Positions 1-9,274 of a stretch of DNA of 25,000 nucleotides are shown one piece after another. Origin of the DNA: Prorocentrum cordatum. Taxonomy: Eukaryota > Sar > Dinophyceae > Prorocentrales > Prorocentraceae. The translations under genes were made by a program, and so were the position numbers. The stretch is from assembly GCA_963575745.1 (NCBI GenBank), contig CAUYUJ010019948.1, forward strand, positions 1,196,983 to 1,221,982. Reading direction: 5' to 3'. The notes under the pieces were generated by a model. That model saw nothing but the letters and a program-made list of their open reading frames with translations. It did no database searches and was not told the DNA's origin. Positions within the stretch are counted from its first letter, which is position 1; every line of letters starts with the position of its first letter.

Positions 1-956
1 GCGTGTGGTCCCCCTGTCTGGGAAGAAGGCCTGTACCAGGCATGCGGGTCAAACGTCTCGGGTGATGGCGTTTGGGGAGTGCAGCGATCTTTTGACAGAG
101 TCTAGTCTGGCGGTCGCGCAGCGTAGACCTCAGCGGAAGCTCCCCCCCGCGCGGTCTTCGACATTTTTTGGTTCGAGAGTCTTGACGCATGTGAGTCCGC
201 AATTCGTAAAATTCGCCGCAAGCGCTGCGCGTCAAAGCTGCCAACACGATCGCAGTCAGTCTGCCACAGCCACAGAGCTTCTAAATCGTACAAGGTTTTG
301 TGCAAACAACTTGCCTTGAACAGGCGAATATTCCTGAAGCGGCAGATGTTGGCATGTGACCAACACTGGGACAAATTCTTGAGCATCTTTATGGACTCAA
401 CGACTCTCCTGGTGACCTCAGGCTGAGCTACACAATCTACGTGCAGCAGCCCTCCAAGATACACCGCTTGATCCACAATTTGAAATTGCACCCAGCAGTA
501 GAAACAACAGTTTCCGTATTATGTGCGCGCACAGACAGCTCTATCTCAATTTAGTTCCAAGCCGTATCGCTTGCTTGTGTCAATCACAATATTCAGAAGG
601 TTCCGTCTTTTCTCCGAACTGCTGCTTAGCAGCATTGTGTCACCAGCGTGTGGGAGATTCCCACATACCACATTTCCAGCCTTTGAGTGTCGGTACGAAG
701 ACCTGCCATTATGCTGTTGATGTCGCGGAACATGACAGCCTTAAGTATTACGAACAGATGTGGGGATAACAAGGGTAGCCTTGAGCAAATCCCGCCGCTC
801 GGTGTCGTTCGCTGGAACCTTTGGCAGGGCCTTTTCACATGAAAGTCCAGTGCAGGTCAATTGCGCAGTCATGTTCGCCATGTCCAGAGGCAGACCACAG
901 CTGCTCAGAGCTCCCAGTAGAGTCTCACGGTCGTCGGGCAGTAAGACGAGGATCAA
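1..956 (-). pseudogene. Decayed LINE (non-LTR) reverse transcriptase fragment
   Basis: Read on the minus strand, three frames together give the order of a LINE ORF2 reverse transcriptase. Near 956-870 is a motif-A-side stretch (LVLLPDDRETLLGAL). At 793-761 is GGICSRLPLLSPHLFVI, which corresponds to the GIRQGCPLSPYLFV motif of intact elements. At 647-618 is AGDTMLLSSS, the (Y/A)DD box with its first Asp changed to Gly, followed by KRYGLELN. At 440-150 is the thumb region (QAVYLGGLLHVD, then SHANI, then LYDLEALWL). The tail (RQTRLCQKIAALP, LTRMPGTG) continues to base 1 after a frameshift at a C7 run (141-147). In-frame stops lie at 546-548 (TGA) and 519-521 (TAA), and another frame change occurs near 830-840. 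Between 491 and 102 the frame is still open. It is clearly dead and truncated on both sides: by the window edge, and by the palindromic repeat starting at about 957. The family assignment comes from motif order read by eye. Confidence 0.82.
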
Positions 957-1082
957 TCCGTTACAGAGCGTTCCGGAACGCTCTGAAAGCGTTTCGAAAC
1001 GCTCTGAGAAGGCCGCGGCGCCCGATACATCCTCCAGATCGGCCAGATCTCAGAGATTTTTGATTTATCTTCCCCTGATGTT
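957..1082. repeat. Twin-palindrome dispersed repeat, copy 1
   Basis: Two palindromes lie side by side: a perfect 22-bp palindrome at 964-985 with core AGCGTTCCGGAACGCT, and a perfect 16-bp palindrome AGCGTTTCGAAACGCT at 988-1003. The segment then continues through a GCCGCGGCGCC-like stretch to GATTTAT and GATGTT near 1082. The same order recurs at about 9147-9274, so this is a dispersed element and not a chance palindrome. It begins where the LINE remnant on the minus strand ends. No coding capacity is evident. Confidence 0.65.
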
Positions 1083-2244
1083 ATCTTTGTCCTGGCTTCG
1101 TCTTAGCTTTCCCAAGGGTACCCTTGCATCCTTGTCTCCTCGGTCCATCCTTGGCCAATTTCGCTGGCCGCGCCCCGCTCGCGAAGCTTTGAAGCGGCCT
1201 CCAAGACCCTTGCATCCTCATCGCACGTCCTTTTGATACGGGTTGTCTGTATCGCCGCCCCGTCAACGACGCATCGCCGATTCAAGCTCGATGGTTCCCC
1301 CCGTGAGCCGGTTTTCCCTTAACGTTGTCCTCCACGGACCGGTTTCAAATCGGCAATCGGCAATCGGCAATCGCTTACGCGGCTTCGCCTGCCCCGAGCT
1401 GCAAGGTCGTCGGGTTTCTATGCGCGCGGCCTGGGTGATCCTGAATGCCCAACGCGAGCTTGTCGTGTCCCACCTGGTCGGTGCAGAGGAGGAGGTGGAA
1501 TGCGAGGATGAAGGGGGAAGGAGGAGGAGGAGGACGACGAGGAGGAAGAGGAGCATCATGTCAGGAGTTGTGGCACGTAAGACGCGCGTCGAATTGCGAT
1601 CACCCATTTGCTTGCGGCAAGGTCCACCGTGCCGCTGCAGTACATAGTGTGGCGACCCGTCTGGAATGGTTCAGGAGACTGTCGCGTGTGGAAGCCCTCT
1701 TAAATATACCCCAGAAGGGGGACCGCATTATTTGAAACATATTTTCTGCTGACTCGATAGGCCGTGCCGTGTAGTTTCTAGTCTGAGATTTGTTCCAGGG
1801 CATTCGAGCCGTAACATGTGGTGATACCCATTTTCCCCGTTTTCCAGGGGCACGTGGCATGATGTGGCATTCTGTTTGCCTGTGTATGAAAAGGCCATAG
1901 CGTGTGACAGTTGACATGCCGACATCCCAGAGGGCCGCAGCTTGTGCCGTTTGGCATTGCCGTGGCACAGAGATTGGGGAGCGCAACAACTAAACCATAG
2001 TCATGGACCATGCTTCTCAATGCGCGTGCCTCCCATGGGTGTCCTGGAGCTCTTACAGACCCCTCAGGCCTTGTGGGGGGCCTCGTTGGGCTGCGTGGGG
2101 GCTGCGGGGTCACTCGTGCAGCATCCTTTGGCCATCCTGGCGGCCTCGGAGGCCGCCTGGTGCTGCCCTGAAAGTCGCCGCTGCTCTCCGGAAAGCCTGG
2201 GACATCGCCGGCGAGGATGTCGCCGGGGACGCCAGTGGAGCATC
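1083..2244. other. Intergenic stretch, no gene recognised
   Basis: No conserved protein motif was seen on either strand. The stretch holds a possible diverged relative of the 3037-3199 element at about 1110-1247 (shared GTACCCTTGC, TCCAAG and CGTCCTT blocks). It also has a 7-bp tandem repeat (AATCGGC, about 3.5 units, near 1348-1374) and a purine-rich GGA/GAC tract at about 1486-1556. From 2040 to 2230 there is GC-rich sequence with a loose GGGGGCC rhythm. The open frames here are long only because the DNA is GC-rich. Confidence 0.5.
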
Positions 2245-2252
2245 GAGGATAG

Positions 2253-2461
2253 GATGGGCAACGATAGGGGGAGGCTGGCACAAAGGGGGATGCATCGACG
2301 TGGAATCAGCGATACATCGCCGATTGATCAGCGATAGGCCTCCGGCAGTGAATCCCTATCTTCCTGGGCAGGTTGGGGCTATCGGGCCCCTACGGGCGAT
2401 GAATGGGCGAGTGGGGATCGATGCATCCCCTTACGCCTATCCCGCCCCATCGTTGGCCCCG
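2253..2461. repeat. Imperfect inverted repeat
   Basis: The left arm (about 2253-2298) and the reverse complement of the right arm (about 2416-2461) share GGGCAACGAT-like and GGGGATGCATCGA blocks in the same order, at roughly three quarters identity by eye. The spacer is about 115 bp and repeats CAGCGATA twice. This is probably an old fold-back element. No target duplication was found. Confidence 0.4.
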
Positions 2462-3036
2462 AATTGAGCGAGGAGGGGTGCCATCGAGCGTTTCGTGACG
2501 TGGCGGCGAGGAGTGGGGGGCGGGGGGCGAGGGTCCCAGGAAGGGTGGGCCTGGAGGGCCCCGCCGGGGTCACGAAGGTGCACGAAGGGTGCACTTTCTT
2601 TCCCCCCTCCCCCTCCACGCTTGACGCCCCCTATGAATCATGGGGAGGAAAACCACCCAGAACCCGACAGTTGACGTTTACTGAGCAGCTCTGGTCGGTT
2701 ACTGCATAGGCGTGCCCTGTTCGATTTCTTCCTTGGGTGCGTTTACTAAACGGCTTCGCTTGTCGGGGTGCTTCTCATGGGAGTGGATTTCATGCCCTCT
2801 AATTCGGCAACGTCCGAGATGAGCAGTTGGGCGCTGTCAGGAAGGGGGGCGTTCGGAAAATGACAAACGCCCAGACAGACAGCCCTGGCGCATCCACGCC
2901 CCATGGCGCCAGCGGGCACGGTGGTGGATGTGCACGGCTTCGCACTGGCGCGCGTGATCAGTTTCCCAAGCGAGAGTCGATACGCAAGGTACTGCATGTG
3001 CCGTCTCACGAACATGGCGCATACGTGGCTACAGTC
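2462..3036. other. Intergenic, no gene recognised
   Basis: GC-rich sequence with short homopolymer runs (G and C around 2515-2610). No protein family, RNA gene or array is visible on either strand. Small open frames around 2746-3015 carry no recognisable motif. Confidence 0.45.
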
Positions 3037-3199
3037 AAAAACCCTAATAAGGACGCGCGACTTTGCTCAGGGTACCCTTGCGTCCTTGCTCTTCCTTGCT
3101 CTTGCGTCCTTGAGGTTTTCGTCGTCCGCCGCCCCAAAGATCCCAACTTCGGCTTCCAAGGGTCTTGCGTCCTTGCCGCGCGTCCTTATTAGGGTTTTT
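3037..3199. mobile_element. Probable MITE with perfect 23-bp terminal inverted repeats
   Basis: Bases 3037-3059 (beginning AAAAACCCTAATAAGG) and 3177-3199 are exact reverse complements over 23 bp. They enclose a 163-bp element with no ORF of note. The interior carries CTTGCGTCCTTG three times in whole or part, near 3088, 3106 and 3167. Size, perfect termini and lack of coding sequence fit a non-autonomous DNA transposon. No clear target-site duplication flanks it, so the superfamily cannot be assigned. Confidence 0.7.
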
Positions 3200-3255
3200 A
3201 AATTTTACCGTGGATCAGTTGTTCTATTGACGCGTGTACCGTCTCATCCTCCTTT

Positions 3256-3503
3256 GATTCGGTCGGGCGCACGCTGCCTCTGCAAGAGCAAACCGTCAGG
3301 ACATCACCCCGCCAGAGCAGGCGCTGGCAGACCTCAGCAGAATGCTCCGCGAGGAGAGCGGCGGACGCAGCAGTGCCGACAGCCAGGCTCTGGGGCAGCC
3401 CAATGTCAGCCAACAGGAACACAGTAATTACATGCGCATTGACGCCTCACGTATCCCCACCAGACCATCCAGGAACGGTCGCCAGGCGAGTTTCATCGAG
3501 TAG
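3256..3503 (+). other. Coding-like segment of unknown product, low confidence
   Basis: One plus-strand frame stays open from about 3256 to a TAG at 3501-3503. Its composition looks protein-like: ITPPEQALADLSRMLREESG, then NYMRIDASRIPTRPSRNG. A pyrimidine-rich stretch ending in AG precedes it near 3280, and a consensus donor-like CAGGTGAGT lies at 3532-3540, after the stop. No family is recognised, and the opposite strand also has open frames here. It could be a decayed exon or chance. Only an ATG internal to the segment (near 3341) is available as a start. Confidence 0.2.
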
Positions 3504-4245
3504 CACAGTGTAGGAACAGCCAGTGGGCCAGGCAGGTGAGTCTGCGGCCAAGCCGAAGTTCTGAGCCAGCCTGAGCATAACACGTAGTAGAGTTGCGGAG
3601 CTTGTCGTCGAAGAAGGAGCGAGATGAGGATGCGGAGGAGACAGTGAGAATGAGGAGAGGTGGTGGGAGAAGGATGAAGAGGCCGTTGGGAGCGTTTCGC
3701 TCCAGGAGCTTCTTGAGGCCATCTTGCAGCACTTATGGACCGTTTAGGAAGCGTTCGGGGCCTTCTCATTTATTGTTGCGGGGGGGGCTCGTGGAGCCTT
3801 TTGGAGGGCATCTGAAGCAACACGCACAACCATGTTGAAACCCATTATGGTTTGAATGACCGTGGGGGTCTCCTGGGGGCGCTCCCTGGACACTTGGAGA
3901 CACCTGAGGGTGGTCCTGTGGCCTCGGGAGGCAGGTCGGAAGACACCTTGAGCCGTGGAGAGCCGTAATCAGCCATTTGGGAGGCATGATTGAGCTACCC
4001 GGCACCCCGTTGCAGCCATCTTGGGCCAACCGGGACTCTTCAATACCTCGCCCCCGACCCCGGCAGCACTTGTTGATACCTCGCGCCGCCTCCCCTGTCC
4101 AGACTCGGGTGATGGGGAGGGGGGGATGGGCCACGTTCCCAACGGGAGCGCCTCGATCTACCTCGCTCACGCCCACGCGCCTGACTTTGTCACCATCTAA
4201 AGTAGCAGCCGAGACCCAGCAACGACAACAGTTGCAGTCGGCAGG
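3504..4245. other. Intergenic, no gene recognised
   Basis: No motif-bearing frame is visible. A purine-rich segment lies at about 3605-3690 and a G7 run at 3780-3786. The minus-strand open frames through 3428-4539 have low-complexity composition and no conserved domain. Confidence 0.45.
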
Positions 4246-4249
4246 TGAG

Positions 4250-4485
4250 CGAGGCGGCAGGTGCGCCATGCTCGCGAGGTGCACCGTTTGTGCCAAGTGC
4301 ACCGCGCGCGTCAGGGGCGCCAGGTGCCCCCGCGGGCCCACGCGTGCCAGGCGCGCAGGGCGCTGCAGATGCGCAACGCGTTCCACGCGCCCCATGATAT
4401 GCCACCCGCTCCAGGTGCACCAGATGCGCCAGATGCGCCAGGTGCGACGCCCGCGGAGTACGCCAGGTGCGCCAGGGCACGTGGC
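4250..4485. repeat. Degenerate GTGCGCCAG-type minisatellite
   Basis: A loosely conserved unit of about 9 bp (GTGCGCCAG, GTGCACCAG, ATGCGCCAG and variants) repeats through this segment. It is cleanest at 4411-4475. Because the unit is a multiple of three it creates open frames on both strands, including a collagen-like Gly-Ala-Pro pattern on the minus strand. I treat those as by-products. Confidence 0.6.
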
Positions 4486-4768
4486 ATCATACACACATCG
4501 AGTACTATTTACCGAGAGCTGTGGCGGGGTTGCCAGCATTGCATGTGGCGCCTGCGCCCGCCATTAGTTTGGAGTGGTTCGTGATCGGGATAGGGGGACC
4601 AGCTTGCAGCGACCAAGTAGGATCCCCCACCTCAATCCCTGTCGAGGACCTGCGCAACGTGCTCGTGGGATTTCAGCTGGCGATTCAGATGCTACCGCCG
4701 CGTGTCTTTTTGTATGCGTTCTTTTTTGTCGGGGATGCGGTCTCAACCACTGCTTGCCCTGCTCAAGT

Positions 4769-4982
4769 AAGTTTCGCAGGCCTAGAGGTTGACACCAACA
4801 CCAAGATCGGCGGTGTGCCTCCACCGAGGGAAGGCGATCCCGATCTCGGTGATGGTGGTAATATGTGGGTTTCCAAGGTGACCGAAATATTATCACCAAC
4901 ACCGACATCTAGGATCAGTTTTCCCATGTGGAGGCAACCCCCTGTGCTGGTGTTGGTGCCAATTTCCAGGCCTCCAAAAGTT
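4769..4982. mobile_element. Long hairpin (fold-back) element, 214 bp
   Basis: The two halves are inverted copies of each other about the centre at 4875/4876. Paired blocks include AGGCCT at 4778-4783 with 4968-4973, the GACACCAACACC block with GGTGTTGGTGCC, TGCCTCCAC with GTGGAGGCA, and GGTAATAT with ATATTATC, all at symmetric positions. Arms are about 107 bp at roughly 75-80% identity by eye, with essentially no spacer. Pairing stops near 4769/4982. It looks like a non-autonomous fold-back or MITE, or a source of hairpin RNA. Confidence 0.75.
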
Positions 4983-5016
4983 GTCGGCCTGTTTGGGTAT
5001 GCTGGCTCTGCCACGC

Positions 5017-5225
5017 TGCCCCCCGTGCCGCCTCGCAGGCGCCCCGAGCTCGGGGGGGCACTGCTGGGTCTGCGCGCCGCGCTGCCGCCCGTGCCTTCTC
5101 GTCGTTGTCGCCCCACGGGCGCCCACGCGCTCGGGGGGGAGTCTGTCGGGTCTGCGCCGGGTTGGCGCCCGCGCCGCCTCGCGGGAGCTCCGCGCTTGGG
5201 CTCGGCATCGCTCGGACGTGTGCGT
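5017..5225. repeat. Three diverged tandem repeats, GC-rich
   Basis: Three successive units of roughly 65-75 bp share the order (C/T)TG(C/G)C(C/G)CCCG(T/C)GCC, CTCG, a GGGC/CCCC block, then CTCGGGG or CTCGG. They start near 5017, 5091 and 5161. A 13-bp inverted repeat (ATCGCTCGGACGT at 5208-5220, with its complement at 5311-5323) overlaps the end. No gene is evident. Confidence 0.5.
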
Positions 5226-6502
5226 TTTTTCCGCGGCGAGGACCATCGAGGAGCATCCTTGATCATTTGGCGAAAAAGCCACGCGCGAAACCGAAAAACA
5301 CAGGGAATGGACGTCCGAGCGATGGCCAGCGGGTGGTCTGCCGAGGATGCGCCACCGTGCCGCGCCTCGTGGGCGCCCGCAGTGAAACGCTGCACTGTTT
5401 CGGGGGCCACGCCAGCCAACCTTCGTTGGCGGGGCTCGCTGCTCCTGGTTGGCGGCGGGTCTCATGGCATTAGGCATCACTTGTTGACGAGCAGTTTCAA
5501 AGCCCTCACTGACGAGGCAGTGAACAGGTGGAAACCCTTTAGACCACCACTTCCAGAGTTTTGGGGCAATTCGCAATTGCTTGGCAGGCGGTGCTGGCAT
5601 TTCAATCCAGTTCGCCCTGATCCGTTGCTGTGTACGCTTGTTTCCGTCACTGGCAGAGTGCAGACTTGGGGAAGGGGCTGAGGCCGGTGGTCTCGGGCTT
5701 GCGCCGTCTTGGATTCGTTAGCATGTGGACCGTTACCTCGTTGCCAGCGTCCTTTGGGGGTGCCATGCCAGTAAGTCGTTTCTTGTGCATCGCCCTCGGT
5801 TCCAGTGAGTCGCACGTTCATTGGTTGGAGATCTGTCATGATATGTCCGTGATGCCCCCGTGGCCATTTCACCCAAGATGCCGCAGGGTGTTCGCGCGCG
5901 AGGGGATCGGGATGAGGCGGAGAATGAGGTGGCTGGGTCGCTCCTCTCGGCGGCGAGCCCAGGGGGGAAGCGAGAAGGAGACGGCCTTCGCAGAAGGCTC
6001 GGAAGTCCCCTGGCCACCTGAGAAGTTTCCTGAGCCGTCTCCGAATCGGAGGGAGGAGAAGCGATACCAACACCACCAGGGGGACCGCCTCCAGCGAGGA
6101 GGTCCACGATGCCTCCCCGAGCTGGAGGCTGGGGATGTCTTGAGCGAGAGGCGGGGGCCACACCACCAGGGAGACCCCCCTTGCCTCCTCGCATCTCCTC
6201 GCCCTGGCGGAGTTAGTGTCGCCTTTCCGTGTTCTTCTCCTTCGAGGACGCAGGAAACCCTTCAGAGGGCGCCTTCTGAGGAGGCCTTCGCCTTCCCACT
6301 CCCCCCCCTTCGCCGCCGATCCCCCTGCTCTCTCTCCTGGACTGCCACGCCAGAGGCCAGCCCCGCCGCGGGCGCCGCTGCCGCGCTGGGCCCACCCGAG
6401 TCGCCGCGGGCCTGCAGCCTGGCCGGGTCCGACGACTGGGGCCCTCCTCCTGCCCGCCCCGCGCGAGGCTCGAGGATCGAGGTCCGAGGACGTTTTCATC
6501 GG
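5226..6502. other. GC-rich intergenic stretch, long uninformative ORFs
   Basis: Both strands carry open frames of about 350 codons (5477-6538 minus, 5630-6694 plus). Neither shows a recognisable domain, and both are rich in Arg, Pro, Gly and Ser as expected from random GC-rich DNA. Both run into the inverted-repeat element after 6503. A small hairpin TCACTG/CAGTGA is at 5506-5523. I do not call a gene here. Confidence 0.45.
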
Positions 6503-6680
6503 GGGTGGTTCACCACCCACCAAACCACCCCAACCCAACCCGAAGGCTCAGATGTACCCCCGATTTCTAGTGGGGGGGGACGGGAAACATCGAAAAAACA
6601 CATGAGGAACCCTTACCCCCCCCAACCCGAAATTCGGGTCTTCGGGTTGGGTTGGGGTGGTCCGGTAGGTAGTCAGTGGT
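6503..6680. mobile_element. Nested fold-back element with perfect 22-bp inverted repeats
   Basis: Bases 6524-6545 and 6640-6661 are exact reverse complements over 22 bp, built from CCCAACC units. Weaker pairing continues outward to about 6505/6680. Two more inverted pairs sit inside or beside it: CCCAACCCGAA (6621-6631) with its complement at 6641-6651, and GGGTGGT-TC-ACCACCC at 6503-6518. The structure suggests a small fold-back transposon. The flanking GTGATGACTGGGGGGTGG at 6690 resembles a stretch near 9481. Confidence 0.6.
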
Positions 6681-7177
6681 TGCAAGGCTGGTGATGACTG
6701 GGGGGTGGATCGGCGCCATCCAATTATACTAGTACTATGTGTCCGTCGCACCCCAAGGGACGACGCGCGCGCCGAGCAATCTTATAGTAGAGGCTCTGAG
6801 GCGGGCGCCTTCTGGCCGTACCGCTCGGGAAACGGTATACTTGAAGATGGTTGTTTTAGATGTTCGGGTCGGACGCATGTCTCCGTGTCCTAGCGGGCAT
6901 CATGGCCGGAGCCATGTTTTCTATCCAGAGGTCTGTTTTGGTTCAGTTTGGTAGTTTCTCGATTTCGGCGGCCTCCTGGGCCTGTTTATTGGGCCCGCCC
7001 CGGAACCATCAACGGATCTGGGGCGAAAGATTAGTTCGGGGGGAAGGGCCAGGACTTCTGGGATTGAAAATCAAGTCCTCGAATGTCAAGGTATAGTGAT
7101 GCCGTGACCGGCTGGATTCGGTTCGTCATGTTGGTTCGAGCGCACCCCTGGCACTAACCTCAGCCGGTCTTTAGTTT
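6681..7177. other. Intergenic, no gene recognised
   Basis: Mixed-composition sequence with short open frames (for example 6860-7096 plus, 78 codons) that carry no recognised motif. No RNA gene, promoter element or array is evident. Confidence 0.4.
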
Positions 7178-7345
7178 CTCTTCCTCCTCCTCATTCCCCC
7201 CCTCCTCCTCCTCCTCCTCCTCCTCCTCCTCCTCCTCCTCCTCCTCCTCCTCCTCCTCCTCCTCGTCCCTCTCCTGGTCTTCTTGGTCGCTTTCGAAGTC
7301 GTCATTGTCGTCGTCGTCTCCGTCGTCTTCGTCATCGTCGTCTTC
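7178..7345. repeat. (CCT)n microsatellite grading into GTC/TCT triplets
   Basis: 7201-7264 is an uninterrupted CCT run of about 21 units. It is preceded by a looser CTC stretch and followed by GTC, TTC and ATC triplets to about 7345. The minus strand therefore encodes a poly-Glu/Asp frame (7160-7432) with no other content. Confidence 0.9.
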
Positions 7346-7515
7346 GTCGTCATTGCGGTGGATCTTATTTCCCCTATACTGCTGGGCGGGCTGGATGATG
7401 TCGGGGGGTCCTTTCTTCCAGGGGTGATCCATGATGGGCTACACTACACGCGAGAGGTTATGTAATAATCATCGCATGCTGTTTGCAATCGGAATCAGTT
7501 GTTGCTGTGTTTATA

Positions 7516-7765
7516 GTCGTGATTGTGGTCGTGCTCGTAATCGTGATTGGAATCGTGATTGTAGTCGCGACTGGAGTCGTGTTCGTTCTCCCAGGAAATA
7601 GCCCATTGCGGCCCGCGCTACACGCGAGAGGATTCGTGAGCATCTTCGAATGATAATGTCAATAGGAACATGTGGTTGTGGCTGTGTGATCGTAGTCGTG
7701 GTTGTGATCATGATTGAAATCGTGATTGTAGTCGTGATCGTAGTCGTCGTCGTCGTTGTTGTGCG
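7516..7765. repeat. Degenerate GTCGTGATT repeat in two blocks
   Basis: Short units such as GTCGTGATT, GTGGTCGTG and ATCGTGATT repeat at about 7516-7580 and 7676-7765. Between them, CTACACGCGAGAGG (7618-7631) repeats a copy at 7445-7458. The two blocks are likely diverged duplicates of one locus. Confidence 0.65.
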
Positions 7766-7960
7766 GCAAGTGCCGCGGATACATACTTATGTTACATTAT
7801 TGGTGGGACCCCAATCCGTCAATGCGGTCGCTGACAAAATGATAAGGTGCCCATTGGGGGGAGTCTAACTACGTAACGGTTCTTGGCCAGAGTGAATGGG
7901 CCGACCTGTTTCTCATGGTTTTTGGGTGCGTGGTTGTGCAATGGGGTTTCGCGGTGCGTA

Positions 7961-8056
7961 TTGTTGCTGTTGGTGGTGGTGTTGTTGTTGTTGGTGGTGT
8001 TGCTGTAGTCGCCGTCGTCGTCGTCGTTGTCGTTGTTGTTGTTGTTGTTGTTGTTG
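7961..8056. repeat. GTT/GTC/GGT triplet microsatellite
   Basis: A compound triplet array: TTG and GGT units, then a GTC block near 8008-8027, then a GTT run to 8056. The complementary strand reads as poly-Asn/Asp, which I do not regard as coding. Confidence 0.85.
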
Positions 8057-8089
8057 AACATTATTACTTCTAAAGAATAATTATTGTTG

Positions 8090-8650
8090 GGACCCCTGGT
8101 GCACGCCCCCCCCGCCGCGCCTCGGCCGCAGCCACATTTTCATCATTTTCGTGAGGAAGTCTCATGCAAAACGGGTTGGTCCAGATCCGGTTGTGTTGTT
8201 ACGATCGGTTTTCCCTTGCAACAAATAAGGCAAAGTGGACATTTCTTGTTCTAACATGACCAAACTTCAAGAATCCCTTGCAAAAAATGACACGAAGTGC
8301 GCATTCGCGCGCGCAAGACGAAATCCTTCCAAAACCTTAGTCTTCGTAGCGATTTTCACATAAAAACATGAAAAACCCAATGGTTTTTCAAAAAAAGGGT
8401 TTCAAAAATTCACCCCGCGCGCTCTTGCGGATTTCTTAGGAAACCCAATACTTTTTCAACATTTCTGTCAAACGGGCTCTTGCGAGCAACTTTTTCACGT
8501 GCTTCGAACTTCTGCAACAAAGGTTGCGCGCCTGCCAGGGCCATCATCCCTGTCAAATAATACCATATGGGACACATTCGTTTTTTCTTCGCGCGCGCAC
8601 GCCGAAATCTTCAATTGCAGGGGGAAAAGTCGTATACTAAGCTAGCTTCC
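8090..8650. repeat. AT-richer stretch with internal direct repeats
   Basis: This segment is visibly poorer in GC than its surroundings. Two units of about 60 bp starting near 8376 and 8443 share ACCCAAT, CTTTTTCAA-like and GCTCTTGCG blocks. A second pair shares ATTCG, CGCGCGCGCA and CGAAATC at 8300-8325 and 8577-8608. A hairpin TGAAAAACC/GGTTTTTCA with loop CAAT is at 8369-8390. No protein or RNA gene was recognised. Confidence 0.45.
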
Positions 8651-8891
8651 ACAAAATGTTACCACAACAAGTCATTGTACCCATGCGCCAGTGTAGTAGC
8701 CAAGGTCGTCCGCAGGCCACGAAGTGAAGTGTCCGAACGTCATAGGGCGGGAAGCTGGGTGTGGGTGGTGGCGAAGAGTCATTTGGAAACTTGGTAGAGC
8801 TTGAACCGGCCCCCCCACAAAGTGGGGGTATTGCCCGCCTCCTATGAAAACCCTGGCACTGGTGAGAACGGAGTGTCCCCAGTCTTAAATG

Positions 8892-8985
8892 ATTGTTGTT
8901 GTTGTTGTTGGTGTTGTTGTCGCTGTTGTTGTTGATGATGTTGTTGTTGGTTGTTGTTTTTTGTTGTTGTTGTTGTGTTCGCGTT
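8892..8985. repeat. (GTT)n microsatellite
   Basis: Mostly GTT units with a few GTC, GAT and GTG interruptions. It leads directly into the CACCCGCGA array that follows. Together they match, in inverted orientation, the pair at 11745-12125. Confidence 0.85.
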
Positions 8986-9002
8986 GTTCGTTGTTTGTGC
9001 TC

Positions 9003-9098
9003 GTCGTCCCACCCGCGACCAAGACCGCGACCCACCCGCCACCCACCCGCGATCCACCCGACCCACCAACCGACCCACCCGCTTCCCACCCGCGACCC
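9003..9098. repeat. CCCACCCGCGA minisatellite
   Basis: Units of about 10-12 bp (CCCACCCGCGA, CCCACCCGCC, GATCCACCCGA) repeat here. This is the reverse complement of the GGGTCGCGGGT unit of the larger array at 11745-12076. Confidence 0.75.
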
Positions 9099-9146
9099 TG
9101 GGAAATGGGAAAGAGGGAGGATGTCGGACGGGCCTAGACTCGGTAT

Positions 9147-9274
9147 ACATTCGTTCCAGAGCGTTCCAGAACGCTCTCACAGCGTCCCAAAGCGTTCTGA
9201 AACAGCCGCGGCGCCAGAGACATCATCCAAACCCGCCAGTTCTTAGATATTCCCGATTTATATCGGTCCGATGT
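9147..9274. repeat. Twin-palindrome dispersed repeat, copy 2
   Basis: The order matches copy 1 at 957-1082: CAGAGCGTTCC, a palindrome (AGAGCGTTC-CA-GAACGCTCT at 9158-9177), a second and now broken palindrome, GCCGCGGCGCC, ACATCATCCA, then GATTTAT and GATGTT. Similarity is roughly three quarters by eye, and copy 1 keeps the better palindromes. Confidence 0.6.

Noticed and set aside
4190-4480. Collagen-like Gly-Ala-Pro frame on the minus strand
   Set aside because: It is produced by a 9-bp degenerate minisatellite and lacks a signal peptide or regular Gly-X-Y over a useful length.
5477-6694. Two opposing ORFs of about 350 codons (5477-6538 minus, 5630-6694 plus)
   Set aside because: They overlap each other on opposite strands, have Arg/Pro/Ser/Gly-rich random-looking composition, no domain, and run into a fold-back element. 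High GC makes such stop-free stretches common.
7160-7432. Poly-Glu/Asp protein on the minus strand
   Set aside because: It is the translation of the (CCT)n and GTC triplet array. There is nothing beyond low complexity.
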